From contig QZKI01000093.1 in assembly GCA_003598055.1 (NCBI GenBank), positions 1 through 54,737 on the forward strand: 54,737 nucleotides of DNA, in the 5' to 3' direction. Made by a program: the position numbers and the translations under genes. This stretch comes from Candidatus Abyssobacteria bacterium SURF_17 (lineage in GTDB: Bacteria; Abyssobacteria; SURF-5). This document shows, piece by piece, positions 1-8,815 of the stretch (within the stretch, counting starts at the first letter, position 1; every line of letters starts with the position of its first letter). Under the pieces are notes generated by a model. It had not been told where the DNA came from. It was given only the letters and a program-made list of their open reading frames with translations, and made no database searches.

Positions 1-1
1 C

Positions 2-556
2 TGCGATTACATTTTCTTCACGGATTGTGACGCGCTTGCAAGCGCCAACGTGTTGGAGGCGCATCTGAGCAATTTTTCGCCGGGTTGCTTTCTCCTCGGC
101 AGCATGATACGAATGTCAAAGGAAGAGACCGAAATGCTCACGCCCGAAGACATCATGGCGGGAGCATTCGAGGGAAAGCTAACCCCCGACATATTCGGGA
201 AGCTGCGCCGCGAGAATCGTATCGCCAGACTTCGCACTTTTTTACGCATGAGACGCGAGCCTCACATATACGGCACGAACTTCTCAGTCACTAAAGACGC
301 ATTGTTGAAGGTAAATGGATATGACGAGAACTTCCGCGGGTGGGGCAACGCTGACGGCGACCTGAGGGAACGGCTCAAGATGATTGGGCTGCGTCCCAAG
401 CCGATTTACGATGAAGCCATTGTGCTTCATATGTATCACCAGCGCGACCCGACAGCGCCATTGCGCCTGAACCGCGCCTATGCTCGAAGACGGAACATAC
501 CGGCCCGATGTTTGAATGGAATCATGAAACTTCAGAAAGACGGACAGGCTCAATGA
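2..556 (+). CDS. Glycosyltransferase family 2, C-terminal part (5' end outside window)
   Basis: The frame is open from the first bases of the window, so the N-terminus is missing; 184 residues are visible. They begin with a strand ending in TDCDAL, the DxD-type metal and nucleotide-sugar site of GT-A fold transferases. About 90 residues later comes YGTNFSVTKDALLKVNGYDE followed by GWGNADGDL, the pattern of the galactosyltransferase C-terminal domain (GT7-like) found in many family 2 enzymes. It probably transfers a sugar to a surface glycan or lipopolysaccharide core on the cytoplasmic face; donor and acceptor cannot be told. Its stop overlaps the start of the next glycosyltransferase by an ATGA junction, so the two are translationally coupled. 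Confidence 0.85.
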   Translation, partial: CDYIFFTDCDALASANVLEAHLSNFSPGCFLLGSMIRMSKEETEMLTPEDIMAGAFEGKLTPDIFGKLRRENRIARLRTFLRMRREPHIYGTNFSVTKDALLKVNGYDENFRGWGNADGDLRERLKMIGLRPKPIYDEAIVLHMYHQRDPTAPLRLNRAYARRRNIPARCLNGIMKLQKDGQAQ

Positions 557-1620
557 GGATTGCCATCGACGCAAGCTCGGCCGCAATATCGAAGAAAACC
601 GGCGTGGCGAAATACATAACGAGGCTGATAGAGCACCTTGAGGGATTAAACGAGGGAAACGAATATCGCATCTACTACCGTTTGTCGCGGTGGAAAAAGC
701 GCGAATACTTCTATCGGCCTCGGAGACAGACAACGAAAGTCAGGCTGTTTCAAGAGCCCTTCTTCCGAGCCGCAGGCATCGATGTCTTTCACGGTCCCGA
801 TGCGCGCTTGCCGAGAATCCGCGGTCCGAAGCTTGTGGCAACCGTGCACGACCTGTTCTCGCTTGTCTCCGATGAGTTTGCGGACGAGGATTTCCGCCGC
901 AAGAAAGCGGCGCAGTATAAAGACATCGCCGAGCGGGCCGACCGCATCATCTGCGTGTCGGAGAGCACGCGCAGTGACTTCGTCCGTTTCTTCCCGGAAG
1001 CCGCGGCAAAGACGTGTGTTATCTATGAAGGCGTCGATGAGCAGTTTTATCCGAGGCCGGATTCGGAGGTGATGCGGGTCAAGGAGAAGTATGGAATTCC
1101 CGGCGATTACGTGCTCTATGTGGGTGCTCTCTCGAAGCGGAAGAACATCATTCGTATGTTCGACGCTTTCCGGCAGGTGCGTCGGCAGACTGGCAGTGAC
1201 ATCCAGTTTGTGGCCGCAGGCAAGCTAACTTACGGCAAAGAGGAAATCCTGAAGTATATTGAAGACAACCGGTGCGAGAGAGAAATCCCTTTGCCCGGCT
1301 ATGTTGCGGATGAAGACCTTCCGGCCCTTTACAGCGGCGCCCGGGTGCTCCTTTTCACGACGCTTTACGAAGGCTTCGGACTGCCCATTCTTGAGGCACT
1401 TGCTTGCGGGACGCCGGTCGTTACCTCTAATATGTCCGCAACGGCCGAAGTTGGAGGCGCCCTCGTGCGACAGGCAAACCCAACGTCGGTTGAGGAGATT
1501 GCATCATGTTTGGGAGAAGCGTTGTCGGATAGCGGCCGCGAGCGTGTATCATTGAACCCCGCAGGCAGGTTTTCCTGGGGAAGGACCGCCGAATTGACGC
1601 TGGGCGAATACGTATCGTGA
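553..1620 (+). CDS. Glycosyltransferase family 4 (GT-B fold)
   Basis: This 355-residue protein starts at the ATG overlapping the previous stop; the first strand MRIAIDASSA is typical of a GT4 N-terminus. A donor-binding C-terminal half begins near residue 190 (YVLYVGALSKRKN). The EX7E signature EGFGLPILE lies at residues 273-281, followed by ACGTPVV. It should be a retaining hexosyltransferase acting on a glycan intermediate; the sugar is unknown. The last 72 bases overlap the 3' end of the convergent gene on the other strand. It belongs with the preceding family 2 enzyme in one operon whose upstream part is outside the window. Confidence 0.88.
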   Translation: MRIAIDASSAAISKKTGVAKYITRLIEHLEGLNEGNEYRIYYRLSRWKKREYFYRPRRQTTKVRLFQEPFFRAAGIDVFHGPDARLPRIRGPKLVATVHDLFSLVSDEFADEDFRRKKAAQYKDIAERADRIICVSESTRSDFVRFFPEAAAKTCVIYEGVDEQFYPRPDSEVMRVKEKYGIPGDYVLYVGALSKRKNIIRMFDAFRQVRRQTGSDIQFVAAGKLTYGKEEILKYIEDNRCEREIPLPGYVADEDLPALYSGARVLLFTTLYEGFGLPILEALACGTPVVTSNMSATAEVGGALVRQANPTSVEEIASCLGEALSDSGRERVSLNPAGRFSWGRTAELTLGEYVS

Positions 1621-3336
1621 GAACAGCAATTCATCACGGCATGAACTTGGAGATACGCTGTTCGAGGGTGTGGAGTATCGCCGTTCCTTCGATAGACTGT
1701 CCGTGCGTCGCTCGAGGGCGCCGCTGGGAATTATTATATATCCCTTCTTGGAAAACACGGCCTTTGTCTCCGCCGCCTTTTCCAGATAAAAATTGTTGGC
1801 GCCGACCATCTCGAGCACCTCATCGTTAATGGGCTGAAAGTATATCTTCCCGCGCTGCAGGTATTTGTCCTCGAAGTGTTTCATGTTTACGATGAGATAA
1901 TCGATGTCATTCCTCAGAAGGAATTCAGAAATGGGCTCCTCGCTATCAGCGTAATAGGCACGGAAAAAATCTCGCGTGCGTTCCCTCATTGTCTTGTAGT
2001 ATTCTGCGTGAATCGGGGAGCTTGCTTCATAGGTAACGAAGACTTTGCGTTTTCCGAAAAGCATGACCCAGTCCATCTCGAACGGGTGTCCCGCGATGAG
2101 CGTGTCTTCGGGCAACGCCTGAACGAATTGGAGAAGCTCCGATGGTAAAGGGCACTCTTCAACGGTGCTTGCATCATCCAATTTGTGTCCTTCGAACGCG
2201 ACGGCAAGTCCGAAGACTATCACGGAGGCAAAGATTCTTCGCTTGCGAGTTTCAAACGTCCTGATGAACCTGACGGAGTTTACGCCGAGGACGATGCAGA
2301 TCAACACGGCGAATGGATAGGATACATACCGTGAGGGAAAGTACAGGCGAAAGGCAAGCAGTGTGGCAAGATAGTAGAGAAACACACTGCAAAGCGCCAA
2401 TCCCCACAACGGCCACGGGAAATCGAGCGCTCTCTTCTTCAGCGCCACCGCATATGCAGCAAGCAACAGCCAGAGGTAGGGACGAAACCGCTTCGCATGT
2501 GATTCATAGACGTCGGGGAAGTCATTCTCAATAACACGCACTGACAACCTCTTGAACGGCAGCACCTTCAATCGACCCTTCTTCTGCATTTCCGGCATTG
2601 CTTTCGCTTCGCGCGCGGAAATGGTCGGGCCAATCTCCGGGTTCTCCGCCACGATTTTTGGGAAGAGAGCCGCGCCGCAAAGCAATGCCGCCGCGCACAG
2701 ATAACCAAAGCCTCTGCCGTTAAGCCTGAGCGGAAGCGGGCCTTCTGACCTCTGCACGATGCAAAGACTGAAGAGCGGAAGCCCGAGTATGGATACCAAG
2801 GGATAGAAGAGGGACCCGACGAAAAGCAGCAATGCCACGATGAGCCACCGCGCATTCATGAGATAAAAGAGCGCCATAACGAGGAGAGGGAACATGAATC
2901 CGTGCGGGATTCCCCCACAGAACGACTTGAGATGGCTGGGAAAAAAGAGGAAAAAGGCCACCGTTGCGAATCCCGCCTCCCATCCGGCAATCATTCGACC
3001 GATTCGGTAGAGGTAAATAGCTGTGACTATCACAAGGGGGAATGGGAGAATTTTTGAAAAAGTCACCGGCTCGACGAAAATGGAGGCCATGCGGTAAAGC
3101 AGTGAGAAACCGAACGGCGTCACAAACTGCACATAATTTGTGATGAGGTCGTTGACAAACAGCTTTTCATTGGAAAACTGTGCCATCCAGGCGAGCCAAA
3201 AGCAAACATCCTTATTCCCGATGGCATGGGGATTCACAAGCGTTCCCCACACGACATAGCCGAGCGTTACGGCGGTGACACCGGCCACCGTTACAAGAGA
3301 AACGATTTCAATCCGGCGATGGGAGCGCTTGTTCAT
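1549..3336 (-). CDS. Polytopic membrane protein, GT-C glycosyltransferase-like
   Basis: The 595-residue protein is read from ATG at 3336, which directly precedes a basic N-terminus and the first membrane helix. An upstream extension of the frame has non-protein-like composition and was left out. There are roughly ten hydrophobic segments up to about residue 400, then a soluble C-terminal domain with DYLIVNMKHFEDK. This architecture resembles GT-C polyprenyl-phosphate-sugar transferases, but no catalytic motif was recognised, so the function is inferred from topology and from the glycan neighbours. The final 60 or so residues are of low complexity and overlap the convergent glycosyltransferase gene by 72 bases. 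The gene lies just downstream of the phosphatase-superfamily gene on the same strand. Confidence 0.7.
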   Translation of the reverse strand: MNKRSHRRIEIVSLVTVAGVTAVTLGYVVWGTLVNPHAIGNKDVCFWLAWMAQFSNEKLFVNDLITNYVQFVTPFGFSLLYRMASIFVEPVTFSKILPFPLVIVTAIYLYRIGRMIAGWEAGFATVAFFLFFPSHLKSFCGGIPHGFMFPLLVMALFYLMNARWLIVALLLFVGSLFYPLVSILGLPLFSLCIVQRSEGPLPLRLNGRGFGYLCAAALLCGAALFPKIVAENPEIGPTISAREAKAMPEMQKKGRLKVLPFKRLSVRVIENDFPDVYESHAKRFRPYLWLLLAAYAVALKKRALDFPWPLWGLALCSVFLYYLATLLAFRLYFPSRYVSYPFAVLICIVLGVNSVRFIRTFETRKRRIFASVIVFGLAVAFEGHKLDDASTVEECPLPSELLQFVQALPEDTLIAGHPFEMDWVMLFGKRKVFVTYEASSPIHAEYYKTMRERTRDFFRAYYADSEEPISEFLLRNDIDYLIVNMKHFEDKYLQRGKIYFQPINDEVLEMVGANNFYLEKAAETKAVFSKKGYIIIPSGALERRTDSLSKERRYSTPSNSVSPSSCRDELLFSRYVFAQRQFGGPSPGKPACGVQ

Positions 3337-3407
3337 CTTCGTATGCAGGAGAACACGATTGATAGAGTGAGAACAGCTTTCCAGAAAAGGAATTCTGCCG
3401 CGTGCCC

Positions 3408-5366
3408 CTAATTTAGGTATCCAAGGGCGCGAAGATGCTCGACCATTTCCTCTTCGGCTTCCGGGTTGCCGGAGACGTCGGCAACGGCGCCATGGCCGCC
3501 GTACGTTGGGACTTTCCTGACAACCTTTGCATTCCGTGTGTCCGTGGCAATGCAATCCCATATGACACTGCCGGACATATCTTCGGCGACAGGTGTATCG
3601 AGCAGATAGAGGACGGTCGGGGCGATGTCGTACACCGATGGGGCATCTATCAGCTTCCCTTTCACAATATCCGGCCCAGCGGCCAAAAGTATACCGTCGG
3701 GGGCGTTTGTGTGATGGAATTCGCCGGGTGATTCCATGGTGAATCCGTGGTCGGAGATGATGAGGGTTGTCGTGCCATCATCAATTCTTCCGAGTAGCTC
3801 GCCCGCCACCTCATCCATGAACGCATAGTATCGCTCGACCGCCTTGCCATATTTGCGTATTTCCTCAAGGTCAGCCACGGATGGATTCAGGACATCGCTG
3901 TATCGCAGGGCGCAGTGGGAGATTATGTCAATGCCTCTCAGGTACACCGCGAAGAAATCGGGCTGTGGCCGGGCGTCGAGGCAATGTTTCGCGACATTGA
4001 CATACGTGCGGTCCTGTGAGAGGAGAAAACGGAACTCCGACTTCAGTTGGTGCCCTCTATAATCCGAGTCCATTATCTCGCGCGCTTCCTCATCGTCGAC
4101 ATCCAGAAACTCTTGGATGTCGGCCAGCAAGAGCTGTTCCGGTTGAACGATAAGGGAATGTATCTCAGACAGGAAGTCCTCGGGATGCGTCAGCCCGTTG
4201 AGCGCTCGCTCCGTGCCATATTTGGCCTCGAGGCGGGCGTAGCTCACGCGGTCGCTGACCACCGTGCCGCTAACCTCTTCCGCAGGCCAGCTCGCCCACC
4301 ATCCAACTACCGTGCTTTGCTTTCCAGCGCCCGATAGGATGTTCCAAAGCGCTTTTGAGCGCCGCATCCGGCTGGTAACAGGAACTTCACCGAGGAGGCC
4401 CAGACTCTCCGCCGCATCTTGAATCTCACCAAAGCCCACCTTGCTTGGCTGCTCCAGGGGGTCAAGATTTATTGCCGTGCGGTAGAACTGGCTGAAGACA
4501 AAGTCCGTGATACCGTGTATCTCGGGCGGCATGCCGGTGGCGATTGTCGTCCAGATGGCCGGCGACTCACAGGGCACTATCGTCTTGAGGTTTGCACGAC
4601 ATCCCTCCCGCAGCAACTTCGCAATGTTCGGCATTTTTCCCTCATTCAGCAATCTATCGATTATGTCCCAATCAGCCCCGTCGAGTCCCAAGAGGAAGAC
4701 CTTGGGGACTGCTGTCTGAGATGCGGGGGGCAGAAGGCCCGCGCTTGCCTGAAAATGTTGAGCGTCCTCCTTGGCCGCCGCTTGAGCCGAATGTGACCGC
4801 GGCCACACTAAAATGGCAAGAACGGTTAGGAGGGCTGGAATACACGCCAACAAGGCAATTGCCGAAAAGGAACGTGCGCGGCGTTTACCGGAAGCCAGCA
4901 TGTGCACATTCAGGAAGAACAAGCACGCGAACAGTGCGGAGCCGGCAAACAGGAACAGCACCTGCAGGGCAATTCTAGAGGGAATTGCGTCCGCCGGGAA
5001 TTCCTGGTTGTGAACCAGCGCCCTTGCAAAAAGAAGGGCGACCCCTGCAGCGACGGCCCATGTGAGCGTTCTCATGAGGACCCCGGCAAGCGGCAGGTCT
5101 CCAGAAATCCTGTTAACACCCTTTATGAGGAACGAGACAGCCAGACCGGCAATTATCCCGGTTGTGCATGAGATGAGGAACACGTATGCGAGAATGAGCA
5201 GCGTGCCTCGAGACCCGATTATCGAGGGATTCATGCCAAGGAACAAAACGGAATTGACCATTGCAACCAGAAATCCGGTGCCTCCCCCCATCAATACTCC
5301 GAACCGAACCGGTGCGCCACCCGTTTCGTGGACGCCTTGAAATCCGTTGTTGCGAGTATCCTTCAT
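3408..5366 (-). CDS. Membrane-anchored alkaline phosphatase superfamily enzyme (type I phosphodiesterase-like)
   Basis: In this 652-residue protein, residues 25-190 contain about five hydrophobic helices. A catalytic domain follows from about residue 221 with KVFLLGLDGADWD (metal-binding Asp near 229), ESPAIWTTIATG (Ser/Thr nucleophile region) and, near the C-terminus, SDHGF and EFHHTNAPDG (second metal site). This is the layout of type I phosphodiesterase / nucleotide pyrophosphatase proteins. The catalytic part probably faces the periplasm. The substrate is unknown; beside glycosyltransferases and a GT-C-like protein, a lipid-linked or phospho-glycan substrate is plausible. It is transcribed divergently from the 5664 glycosyltransferase and probably cotranscribed with the membrane protein downstream (gap 71 bases). 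Confidence 0.8.
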   Translation of the reverse strand: MKDTRNNGFQGVHETGGAPVRFGVLMGGGTGFLVAMVNSVLFLGMNPSIIGSRGTLLILAYVFLISCTTGIIAGLAVSFLIKGVNRISGDLPLAGVLMRTLTWAVAAGVALLFARALVHNQEFPADAIPSRIALQVLFLFAGSALFACLFFLNVHMLASGKRRARSFSAIALLACIPALLTVLAILVWPRSHSAQAAAKEDAQHFQASAGLLPPASQTAVPKVFLLGLDGADWDIIDRLLNEGKMPNIAKLLREGCRANLKTIVPCESPAIWTTIATGMPPEIHGITDFVFSQFYRTAINLDPLEQPSKVGFGEIQDAAESLGLLGEVPVTSRMRRSKALWNILSGAGKQSTVVGWWASWPAEEVSGTVVSDRVSYARLEAKYGTERALNGLTHPEDFLSEIHSLIVQPEQLLLADIQEFLDVDDEEAREIMDSDYRGHQLKSEFRFLLSQDRTYVNVAKHCLDARPQPDFFAVYLRGIDIISHCALRYSDVLNPSVADLEEIRKYGKAVERYYAFMDEVAGELLGRIDDGTTTLIISDHGFTMESPGEFHHTNAPDGILLAAGPDIVKGKLIDAPSVYDIAPTVLYLLDTPVAEDMSGSVIWDCIATDTRNAKVVRKVPTYGGHGAVADVSGNPEAEEEMVEHLRALGYLN

Positions 5367-5663
5367 TGTTCACCCAACTTCACGAGGACGAGCTACCACG
5401 GCAAAATGCCGCGCCTTGTCCTCTATCAGTTCTCTGACTCTCTTTGATTCACACCGGACGGGCTCCGCAGCAAGATACTTCTCGTCCTGCTCCCGTCCAC
5501 TCGTCAGCGCAAATGCCACATTTTGTCATAATAGACGAACCATTGTCAATCGCGCTTCAAGCAAGGAAGAGTTTTTCAGCGGACTGCTTTGATTTTCTGG
5601 GTTTAATGTGAGAAAATAGTCTCTGTCATTGGAATGTTTGGATTGTATACACGTTGCTCAGAC
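5367..5663. other. Divergent intergenic region
   Basis: These 297 bases separate the minus-strand phosphatase-superfamily gene from the plus-strand glycosyltransferase and should hold both promoters. I saw no convincing sigma70 pair, no repeat copy and no small gene. Confidence 0.4.
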
Positions 5664-6899
5664 ATGAAAATCGCGTATATTGTGTCAGTGTTTCCGTCTC
5701 TGAGCGAGACGTTTATCCTGAATGAGATACTGGAGTTGAAGAGACGGGGCTTCGACATTAACGTCTTTTCAATTGGAAAGCCGAAGGACTCCGTATGCCA
5801 TCCTGAAGCGGCCAGCCTCATGCAGAGCGTCCACTACCTGGAGGAAGAGTTCGGCATAGGCAAGAACCTGAAGAGAGTCTTTCTGTACGCATATTTTCTG
5901 CTCGTTTCTCCGATTGGATTCATACGGGCTCTCGATTTCGCTGTGAGATACAGGAGCAAGGGACTGCGGAAAGGCGCTTTCTGGGCGCGACGGTTCAGGC
6001 TGATGGGAATCGAGCACATCCATGCTCATTTTGCCGACTTGCCCACAGAGGTTGCGCTGCCAGTATCCTTATTGAGCGGTCTGCCATATACATTCACTGT
6101 CCACGCGCGCGACCTGTTTTCGGGGCCGAAGGCAATGGCCACAAAACTGCGGAATGCGCGAGCCGTAATCACACACTGCGCCTATAACAAGCGATATTTG
6201 CTCGAGAACTGGCCTGTGATACCCGCCGAAAGCATAGCTGAGATACATTGTTCGATAGAGCCCGGGCAATTTTCCAGGAGCCGTGAATACATGAACACCG
6301 GTATGAACATGCTTGCTGTCGGCCGGCTCGTCGAGAAGAAAGGATTACACTATCTTATCGAGGCTTGTGCGAAACTCAAGGAGCGAGGGCTGACATTTAC
6401 CTGCTCGATTGTGGGCTCAGGCCCGGAGGAAGGCGCCTTGAAGAACATGGTGGAGGAAAAAGGTCTGGCCGGGTCGGTCTTCCTCCTCGGCCCGAAAAGC
6501 AGGGTGGAAATCAAGGAGTTGCTTGAAAAGACAACGGTTTTTGTACTGCCCTGCATCGAGGCAGCGGACGGCGACAGGGATTCGCTCCCAACAGTCATTA
6601 AAGAGGCGATGGCGATGGAGGTGCCTGTAATCACGACCATGAACGAGAGCATCGGAGAGCTGGTTCGGGATGGCGCAGGAGTATTGGTGGCGCCGCGCGA
6701 CGTTGATGGGCTCGCCGAGGCAATTGTGAGCCTCTCCGCCATGGACGAAAACGACTTGAAAAGGATGGGAAAGGAAGGCAGAGCAATTATCGAGAGGAGC
6801 TTTACGATACAAAGCCAATCCGACAAACTTATCCATTTTTTTGAAGGCAGCACCATGAAATCTGTCTCGCACATGGATATCTCGGACCAGACTATGTAG
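5664..6899 (+). CDS. Glycosyltransferase family 4, colanic-acid/exopolysaccharide type
   Basis: The 411-residue protein starts at ATG 5664 (MKIAYIVSVFPSLSETFI), a start typical of WcaL/AmsK-like transferases; an upstream in-frame start would add ten unlike residues. HIHAHFAD near the end of the N-domain and TFTVHARDLF are family features. The C-domain has NMLAVGRLVEKKGLHYLIEA and a donor-site segment (DSLPTVIKEAMAMEVPVITT) in which the usual first Glu of EX7E is replaced by Asp or shifted. It acts on lipopolysaccharide or exopolysaccharide intermediates. Its TAG stop (6897-6899) lies inside a repeat copy that begins at 6895, so the insertion appears to have set the C-terminus. Confidence 0.87.
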   Translation: MKIAYIVSVFPSLSETFILNEILELKRRGFDINVFSIGKPKDSVCHPEAASLMQSVHYLEEEFGIGKNLKRVFLYAYFLLVSPIGFIRALDFAVRYRSKGLRKGAFWARRFRLMGIEHIHAHFADLPTEVALPVSLLSGLPYTFTVHARDLFSGPKAMATKLRNARAVITHCAYNKRYLLENWPVIPAESIAEIHCSIEPGQFSRSREYMNTGMNMLAVGRLVEKKGLHYLIEACAKLKERGLTFTCSIVGSGPEEGALKNMVEEKGLAGSVFLLGPKSRVEIKELLEKTTVFVLPCIEAADGDRDSLPTVIKEAMAMEVPVITTMNESIGELVRDGAGVLVAPRDVDGLAEAIVSLSAMDENDLKRMGKEGRAIIERSFTIQSQSDKLIHFFEGSTMKSVSHMDISDQTM

Positions 6900-6970
6900 G
6901 TGCGAATTTGTTAGCATGGTCATTCAGCTCTCTTTTGGCTATGGGTGCGCGAACAAATTCGCGCTTACAC
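6895..6970. repeat. Palindromic repeat family A, copy 1 (about 76 bp)
   Basis: The element begins with TGTAGGTGCGAATTTGTT and ends with GAACAAATTCGCGCTTACAC, so the ends are imperfect inverted repeats. Copies of nearly the same length lie at 10744-10818 and 43875-43949, with a half copy at 31785-31808. It provides the stop codon of the upstream glycosyltransferase. Confidence 0.75.
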
Positions 6971-7007
6971 GACATCGGGACAATCTCACTACGGGAGATT
7001 CATATCA

Positions 7008-7706
7008 GTGGCATTGCATAAAGGAAGGGATAATCATAGGCTCTCAGTGTGCATAGCGACGCAGAACTGCGCCCACAAGCTCGTCAAGGCCATCGAGAGC
7101 GTTTTGCCGATTGCCGATGAAATCGTCATCGTTGACGGAGGCTCTTCGGACAACACCGAGGGGGTCGCACGCTCTTTCGAGAAGGTGCGCTATTTTCACC
7201 ATCCGTGGCAGGACAATTATGCACTCCAGAAGAACTTTGCGATGGACAGGGCGTCGGGCGATTGGATACTGATTCTCGACTCGGACGAAGCGGTCGGCGT
7301 GAATATGCGGAAGAAGATTCGCAGGCTCATCGCGTCACGACGGCACGATTGTTACATTTTCCCCACCTATTGGCTGATCGATCAAGACCCGCTGCTCTAT
7401 GTGAAGAGCGAAAAGCTCTATCCGGATTATCATCAACGACTTTTCCGCAACCTGCCGCAATATCGCTACAGGGAGAATCGGAGGGCGCACATCAAATTTC
7501 CCGAGGGAGTTCAAGGAGCGGGCACGAAGGTCAAGGACACACACATCTTTCACTTCGATTACCTACACAATGACCGAAAGGCTCGGGAGGAGAAAGTACG
7601 TAAGCGCTCCGAGCTTGCCCCCGATACCGACCATATCAGCCGCACGCACTACCTGTTCGAGGACTACCCACACACAATCAAGAGATGCCGGGAAAAGCTG
7701 TGGTGA
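7008..7706 (+). CDS. Glycosyltransferase family 2 (LPS core, WaaE/KdtX-like)
   Basis: The protein has 232 residues from GTG 7008, preceded by GGGAG at about the right distance. A longer frame from GTG 6945 would start inside the repeat copy and is less likely. The N-terminal nucleotide-binding strand RLSVCIATQN, the VDGGSSDNTEG segment and LILDSDEA (metal-binding DxD) mark a GT-A family 2 enzyme. The region around YHQRLFRN and HIKFPEGV resembles beta-1,4-glucosyltransferases that modify the heptose or KDO region of the LPS core, a role that fits the nearby msbA and kdsB. It overlaps the next gene by 22 bases. Confidence 0.83.
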   Translation: MALHKGRDNHRLSVCIATQNCAHKLVKAIESVLPIADEIVIVDGGSSDNTEGVARSFEKVRYFHHPWQDNYALQKNFAMDRASGDWILILDSDEAVGVNMRKKIRRLIASRRHDCYIFPTYWLIDQDPLLYVKSEKLYPDYHQRLFRNLPQYRYRENRRAHIKFPEGVQGAGTKVKDTHIFHFDYLHNDRKAREEKVRKRSELAPDTDHISRTHYLFEDYPHTIKRCREKLW

Positions 7707-8815
7707 CGGCAATCCGAACACTTCACATCAATGACCAGTCCACATGGCGCGGGGGCGAACGGCAGGTTTTGTATCTCCTCACGGGTCTCAAGGAACGCGG
7801 TCATCACGCCGAACTCGTTGCCCAGCCCGGAAGCGTACTCGGGGAACGCGCTAAAGCGGAGGGCATCCCTGCGTATCCTATTCGGATGCGCGGGGAGGCA
7901 GATGTGTTTGCCGCCGCCAAAATATCGAGGCTGATTGGCCGCGAGCAGGTTGACATCGTTCATATGCACACGGCCCATGCCCACACGCTGGGCTGCCTCG
8001 CATGCGTCTTCAACCGAAGGCCTATCTGTGTCGTGTCGAGGCGAGTGGATTTCCCCATCAACCGTAAACCGTTCGGGCTGCCCGCACTCAAATACCGCTG
8101 GAGGGTGGACCACTACATCGCGATTTCCCAGGCTGTGAAAGACATCCTCATAGCCGGAGGCGTGAATGAGGACACAGTGTCTATCGTGCATAGTGGAGTG
8201 GGGGCGCCGAAAGTGGAGGGCTCGCGCGAAGAGTTCAGACGCGCACTCGGAATCGCGCCGGAGGAGAAGCTCGTCGGCACTGTCGGAGCGCTGGTGGACC
8301 ATAAGGGGCATCGCTTTCTCATAGAGGCCGCTCCCCAAGTTCTGAGCAAGGCTCCTCAGACCAAATTCATAATGGTCGGCGACGGCGAGTTAATGCCCTC
8401 TCTTCGCTCACTTGCTTCAAAGTTGAATGTTGATAATGCTATAATGTTTGCAGGGTTCCAGCCGGGAATTCATAAATACATAGGAGCTTTCGATGTGTTT
8501 GTCGCACCGTCGCATATGGAAGGCCTGAACACTTCAATCCTCGATGCGATGATGCTCGGGCGGCCGGTCATCGGGACAACTGCGGGCGGAATTCCGGAAA
8601 TCATCGAACACGGGAAAACCGGTCTGCTGGTGCCGCCGAAGGACCCCGCTGCACTTGCCGAGGCAATCGTCACCCTCGTCACAGAGCCCGGCAAGGCAGA
8701 GAAGCTGGCGCTGGCCGGGCAAGGACGCGTGCAGCAGAGATTCACGGCTGACCATATGGTCGAAGGCACGATTGCGGTGTACGAGAAACTTCTGAACGAG
8801 CGATGCAAGAGCTAA
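7685..8815 (+). CDS. Glycosyltransferase family 4
   Basis: The protein has 376 residues. The N-domain contains RGGERQVLYLLTGLKERGH, the common loop of GT4 enzymes that bind the acceptor, and DIVHMHTAHAH. The C-domain has LVGTVGALVDHKGHRFLIEA and the donor-site segment HMEGLNTSILDAMMLGRPV, with the first Glu present and Asp in the second Glu position of EX7E. A cytosolic, membrane-associated LPS-core transferase is the likely role. The gene overlaps the preceding GT2 gene (22 bases) and the following msbA (13 bases), showing a tight operon. Confidence 0.88.
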   Translation: MPGKAVVTAIRTLHINDQSTWRGGERQVLYLLTGLKERGHHAELVAQPGSVLGERAKAEGIPAYPIRMRGEADVFAAAKISRLIGREQVDIVHMHTAHAHTLGCLACVFNRRPICVVSRRVDFPINRKPFGLPALKYRWRVDHYIAISQAVKDILIAGGVNEDTVSIVHSGVGAPKVEGSREEFRRALGIAPEEKLVGTVGALVDHKGHRFLIEAAPQVLSKAPQTKFIMVGDGELMPSLRSLASKLNVDNAIMFAGFQPGIHKYIGAFDVFVAPSHMEGLNTSILDAMMLGRPVIGTTAGGIPEIIEHGKTGLLVPPKDPAALAEAIVTLVTEPGKAEKLALAGQGRVQQRFTADHMVEGTIAVYEKLLNERCKS

